15,026 nucleotides of DNA, taken from positions 1 through 15,026 of the forward strand of contig PUMO01000194.1 of the NCBI GenBank assembly GCA_003551405.1, read 5' to 3'. The notes beneath the pieces are model-generated. The model ran no database searches, was not told where the DNA came from, and saw only the letters and a list, made by a program, of their open reading frames with translations. A program made the translations under genes and the position numbers. Below are positions 13,902-15,026 of this stretch, piece after piece. The stretch's first letter is position 1. Every line of letters begins with the position of its first letter. Source of the DNA: Mollicutes bacterium (GTDB lineage: Bacteria; Bacillota_I; Bacilli_A; Izemoplasmatales; Izemoplasmataceae).

Positions 13902-14537
13902 ATGTTGCCAGATTTTATCGATATTCAGTGGATTGGGTATTTAGCCAGCTTCTTAGTCCTTATTTCCCTTTTAATGGCCTCAATCAAACGTTTGCGCGTG
14001 ATTAATACCATCGGGTCACTGACGTTTGCGTATTATGGGTTTATGATTGCGGATAATCCTGTTATGATTATGAACCTCGGCATCGCGGTCATCAACGTCT
14101 ATTATTTACGTCAAATTTTCATGGCAAGGGATTATTTCAAAACCTTGCCAGTCAGTGAGAATGAAGCCTACACTGAGGCGCTTATCGACTTTTATAAAGA
14201 GGATATTTACGTCCATACCCGTTTTTCAAAAGCATCGCTCGATCAATCCAAGTACCGATTCTTGGTGCTTAGAAACATGAACCCTGCAGGCATCTTTGTG
14301 GCCAAGCCTTATGACAAAGAGACCCTGGAAGTCGTGCTGGATTATGCGACGCCGTCATTTCGTGATTTCAAAACGGGCACGCACATTTATGAAGGTGAGA
14401 AAAATACCTTCATCAGTGATGGGTATAAAAAATTCATTGCATTCCCCAAAGAAGCCAAGCATCGCAAGTATTTAGAAAAGATGGGCTTTAAGCCAACCAC
14501 CCTCAACGATACTGAAGCACTTGTAAAACCAATATAA
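13902..14537 (+). CDS. YgjV-family membrane protein with C-terminal soluble domain
   Basis: 211 residues. The N-terminal 70 or so hold three or more hydrophobic helices (IGYLASFLVLISLLMASIKR, then INTIGSLTFAYYGFMIAD, then VMIMNLGIAVINVYYLRQIF), the pattern of the YgjV inner-membrane family, whose function is unknown. From about residue 85 the protein is soluble; it contains YRFLVLRNMNPAGIFVAKPY, PSFRDFKTG and a closing HRKYLEKMGFKP that resembles the end of a GNAT-type acetyltransferase fold, though I see no clear acetyl-CoA loop. AAAGGAGA (13885-13892) lies 9 nt before ATG 13902. Monocistronic: promoters upstream, terminator at 14544-14571. The family call is fairly sure; the nature of the C-terminal domain is not. 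Confidence 0.8.
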   Translation: MLPDFIDIQWIGYLASFLVLISLLMASIKRLRVINTIGSLTFAYYGFMIADNPVMIMNLGIAVINVYYLRQIFMARDYFKTLPVSENEAYTEALIDFYKEDIYVHTRFSKASLDQSKYRFLVLRNMNPAGIFVAKPYDKETLEVVLDYATPSFRDFKTGTHIYEGEKNTFISDGYKKFIAFPKEAKHRKYLEKMGFKPTTLNDTEALVKPI

Positions 14538-14543
14538 TTGGTC

Positions 14544-14571
14544 ACGCCTCCGCATGTGGAGGCGTTTTTTT
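14544..14571 (+). terminator. Rho-independent terminator after the ygjV-like gene
   Basis: ACGCCTCC (14544-14551) pairs with GGAGGCGT (14558-14565) around a 6-nt loop and is followed by seven T's (14565-14571), starting 6 bp past the stop codon. Confidence 0.93.
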
Positions 14572-14613
14572 GTAAAAATGGCCGTAAAACGTTGTGAATC
14601 CTTCTTGCCATGG

Positions 14614-14622
14614 TGCTATAAT
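14614..14622 (+). promoter_or_regulatory. Promoter of the ABC-transporter gene
   Basis: Perfect extended -10 TGCTATAAT. The best -35, TTGTGA at 14592-14597, is 19 bp away and weak. Predicted start near 14629, about 16 nt before ATG 14645, which disfavours the in-frame GTG codons at 14627 and 14633 as starts. Confidence 0.65.
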
Positions 14623-14644
14623 GGATGTGAAAGTGGGTGAATCC

Positions 14645-15026
14645 ATGTTAAGACTTAAAGGGTTAAGCAAGTATTATCACGACAAGACTCAGGTTGTCCA
14701 GGCCCTGAATAATATTACGTTGTCTTTTGAAAACAATGAATTCGTCGTTGTCACAGGGGAATCGGGCTCAGGAAAGAGTACCCTTCTTAATGTGATAAGT
14801 GGTCTTGATTCATATGAAGCCGGTGAATTGTTGATTGAGAATAAAGAAACCGCCTATTATTCTCAGTCCGATTGGGAACAGTACCGAAAAGACAATATTG
14901 GCTTCATTTTTCAAAATTATCATTTGATAGAATCCTACACGGTTCTTGATAACATCGAAGTGGCCGCCTTTATTCAAGGTGAATCTAAGGCTTCACGCGT
15001 AAAGCGGGCCTATGAACTGGCCAAAC
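14645..15026 (+). CDS. ABC transporter ATP-binding protein (MacB/LolD type), 3'-truncated by the window edge
   Basis: First 127 residues of an ABC ATPase, the motor subunit of a membrane transporter. It opens with MLRLKGLSKYYHDKTQVVQALNNI and has the Walker A GESGSGKSTLLNVISGLD at about 38-55 (broken here by the phosphate-binding loop GSGKST) and the Q loop GFIFQNYHLIESYTVLDNI at about 86-104. The sequence between matches the MacB/LolD/FtsE-like subfamily, whose members work with a FtsX/MacB-type permease in lipoprotein, peptide or toxin export or in stress sensing. The signature LSGGQ, Walker B and the permease lie beyond the window. ATG 14645 is preceded by GGGTGA at 14635-14640 with a short 4-nt spacing. 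It starts a new transcription unit after the terminator at 14544-14571. Confidence 0.93.
   Translation, partial: MLRLKGLSKYYHDKTQVVQALNNITLSFENNEFVVVTGESGSGKSTLLNVISGLDSYEAGELLIENKETAYYSQSDWEQYRKDNIGFIFQNYHLIESYTVLDNIEVAAFIQGESKASRVKRAYELAK

Noticed and set aside
1..15026. CRISPR array, tRNA, rRNA, insertion sequence, toxin-antitoxin or phage defence locus
   Set aside because: No regularly spaced repeats, cloverleaf-like stretch, transposase, terminal repeats or recognisable defence gene were found on either strand; no non-coding stretch exceeds about 135 bases.

Overview
This window looks like a gene-dense stretch of a bacterial chromosome from the low-GC Gram-positive side (Bacillota, or the Mycoplasmatota relatives such as the Acholeplasma/Izemoplasma lineages). 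The reasons are strong AGGAGG-type ribosome binding sites, short gaps with frequent start/stop overlaps, rho-independent terminators, and families such as DegV, DUF624 and PLD-type cardiolipin synthase. TGA is used as a stop (7209-7211 and 10210-10212) and Trp is read from TGG, so this is not the Mycoplasma/Spiroplasma code. The placement is an inference from style; no marker gene is present. I see no rRNA, tRNA, CRISPR, insertion sequence or phage gene.

Layout. (1) 2-1452, plus: the C-terminal half of a YtcJ-type amidohydrolase, overlapping a DUF624-like membrane protein, ending in a perfect hairpin terminator shared with the convergent gene that follows. (2) 1478-3487, minus: a MASE1-like membrane sensor with an intact HD-GYP domain (predicted c-di-GMP phosphodiesterase). 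It is divergent from (3) 3616-4407, plus: a PhzF-family protein; the 128 bp between them holds two candidate promoters and a CcpA cre-like palindrome. (4) 4491-11771, plus: seven tightly packed genes that look like one operon. They encode a 906-residue cysteine-free coiled-coil protein, cardiolipin synthase, PduO-type cobalamin adenosyltransferase, a DegV fatty-acid-binding protein, two membrane proteins and a small soluble protein. The operon is preceded by an operator-like repeat pair and closed by a terminator. (5) 11784-13766, minus: a second MASE1/HD-GYP protein whose GYP-side residues are degraded. It is divergent from (6) 13902-14537, plus: a YgjV-family membrane protein with a C-terminal soluble domain and its own terminator. 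(7) 14645 to the window end: the start of an ABC-transporter ATPase of the MacB/LolD type.

How they may work together (inference). The operon combines lipid synthesis (cardiolipin synthase), fatty-acid binding (DegV), several unknown membrane proteins and a very large coiled coil, which suggests a membrane-organisation or cytoskeletal role. Two membrane-anchored HD-GYP proteins, one canonical and one degenerate, face inward on either side of the block formed by phzF and the operon. No GGDEF cyclase lies in the window. The most novel parts are the giant coiled-coil gene with its operator pair, and the degenerate HD-GYP paralogue. All promoter candidates share the extended -10 form TGnTATAAT with weak -35 boxes, mostly with short leaders.
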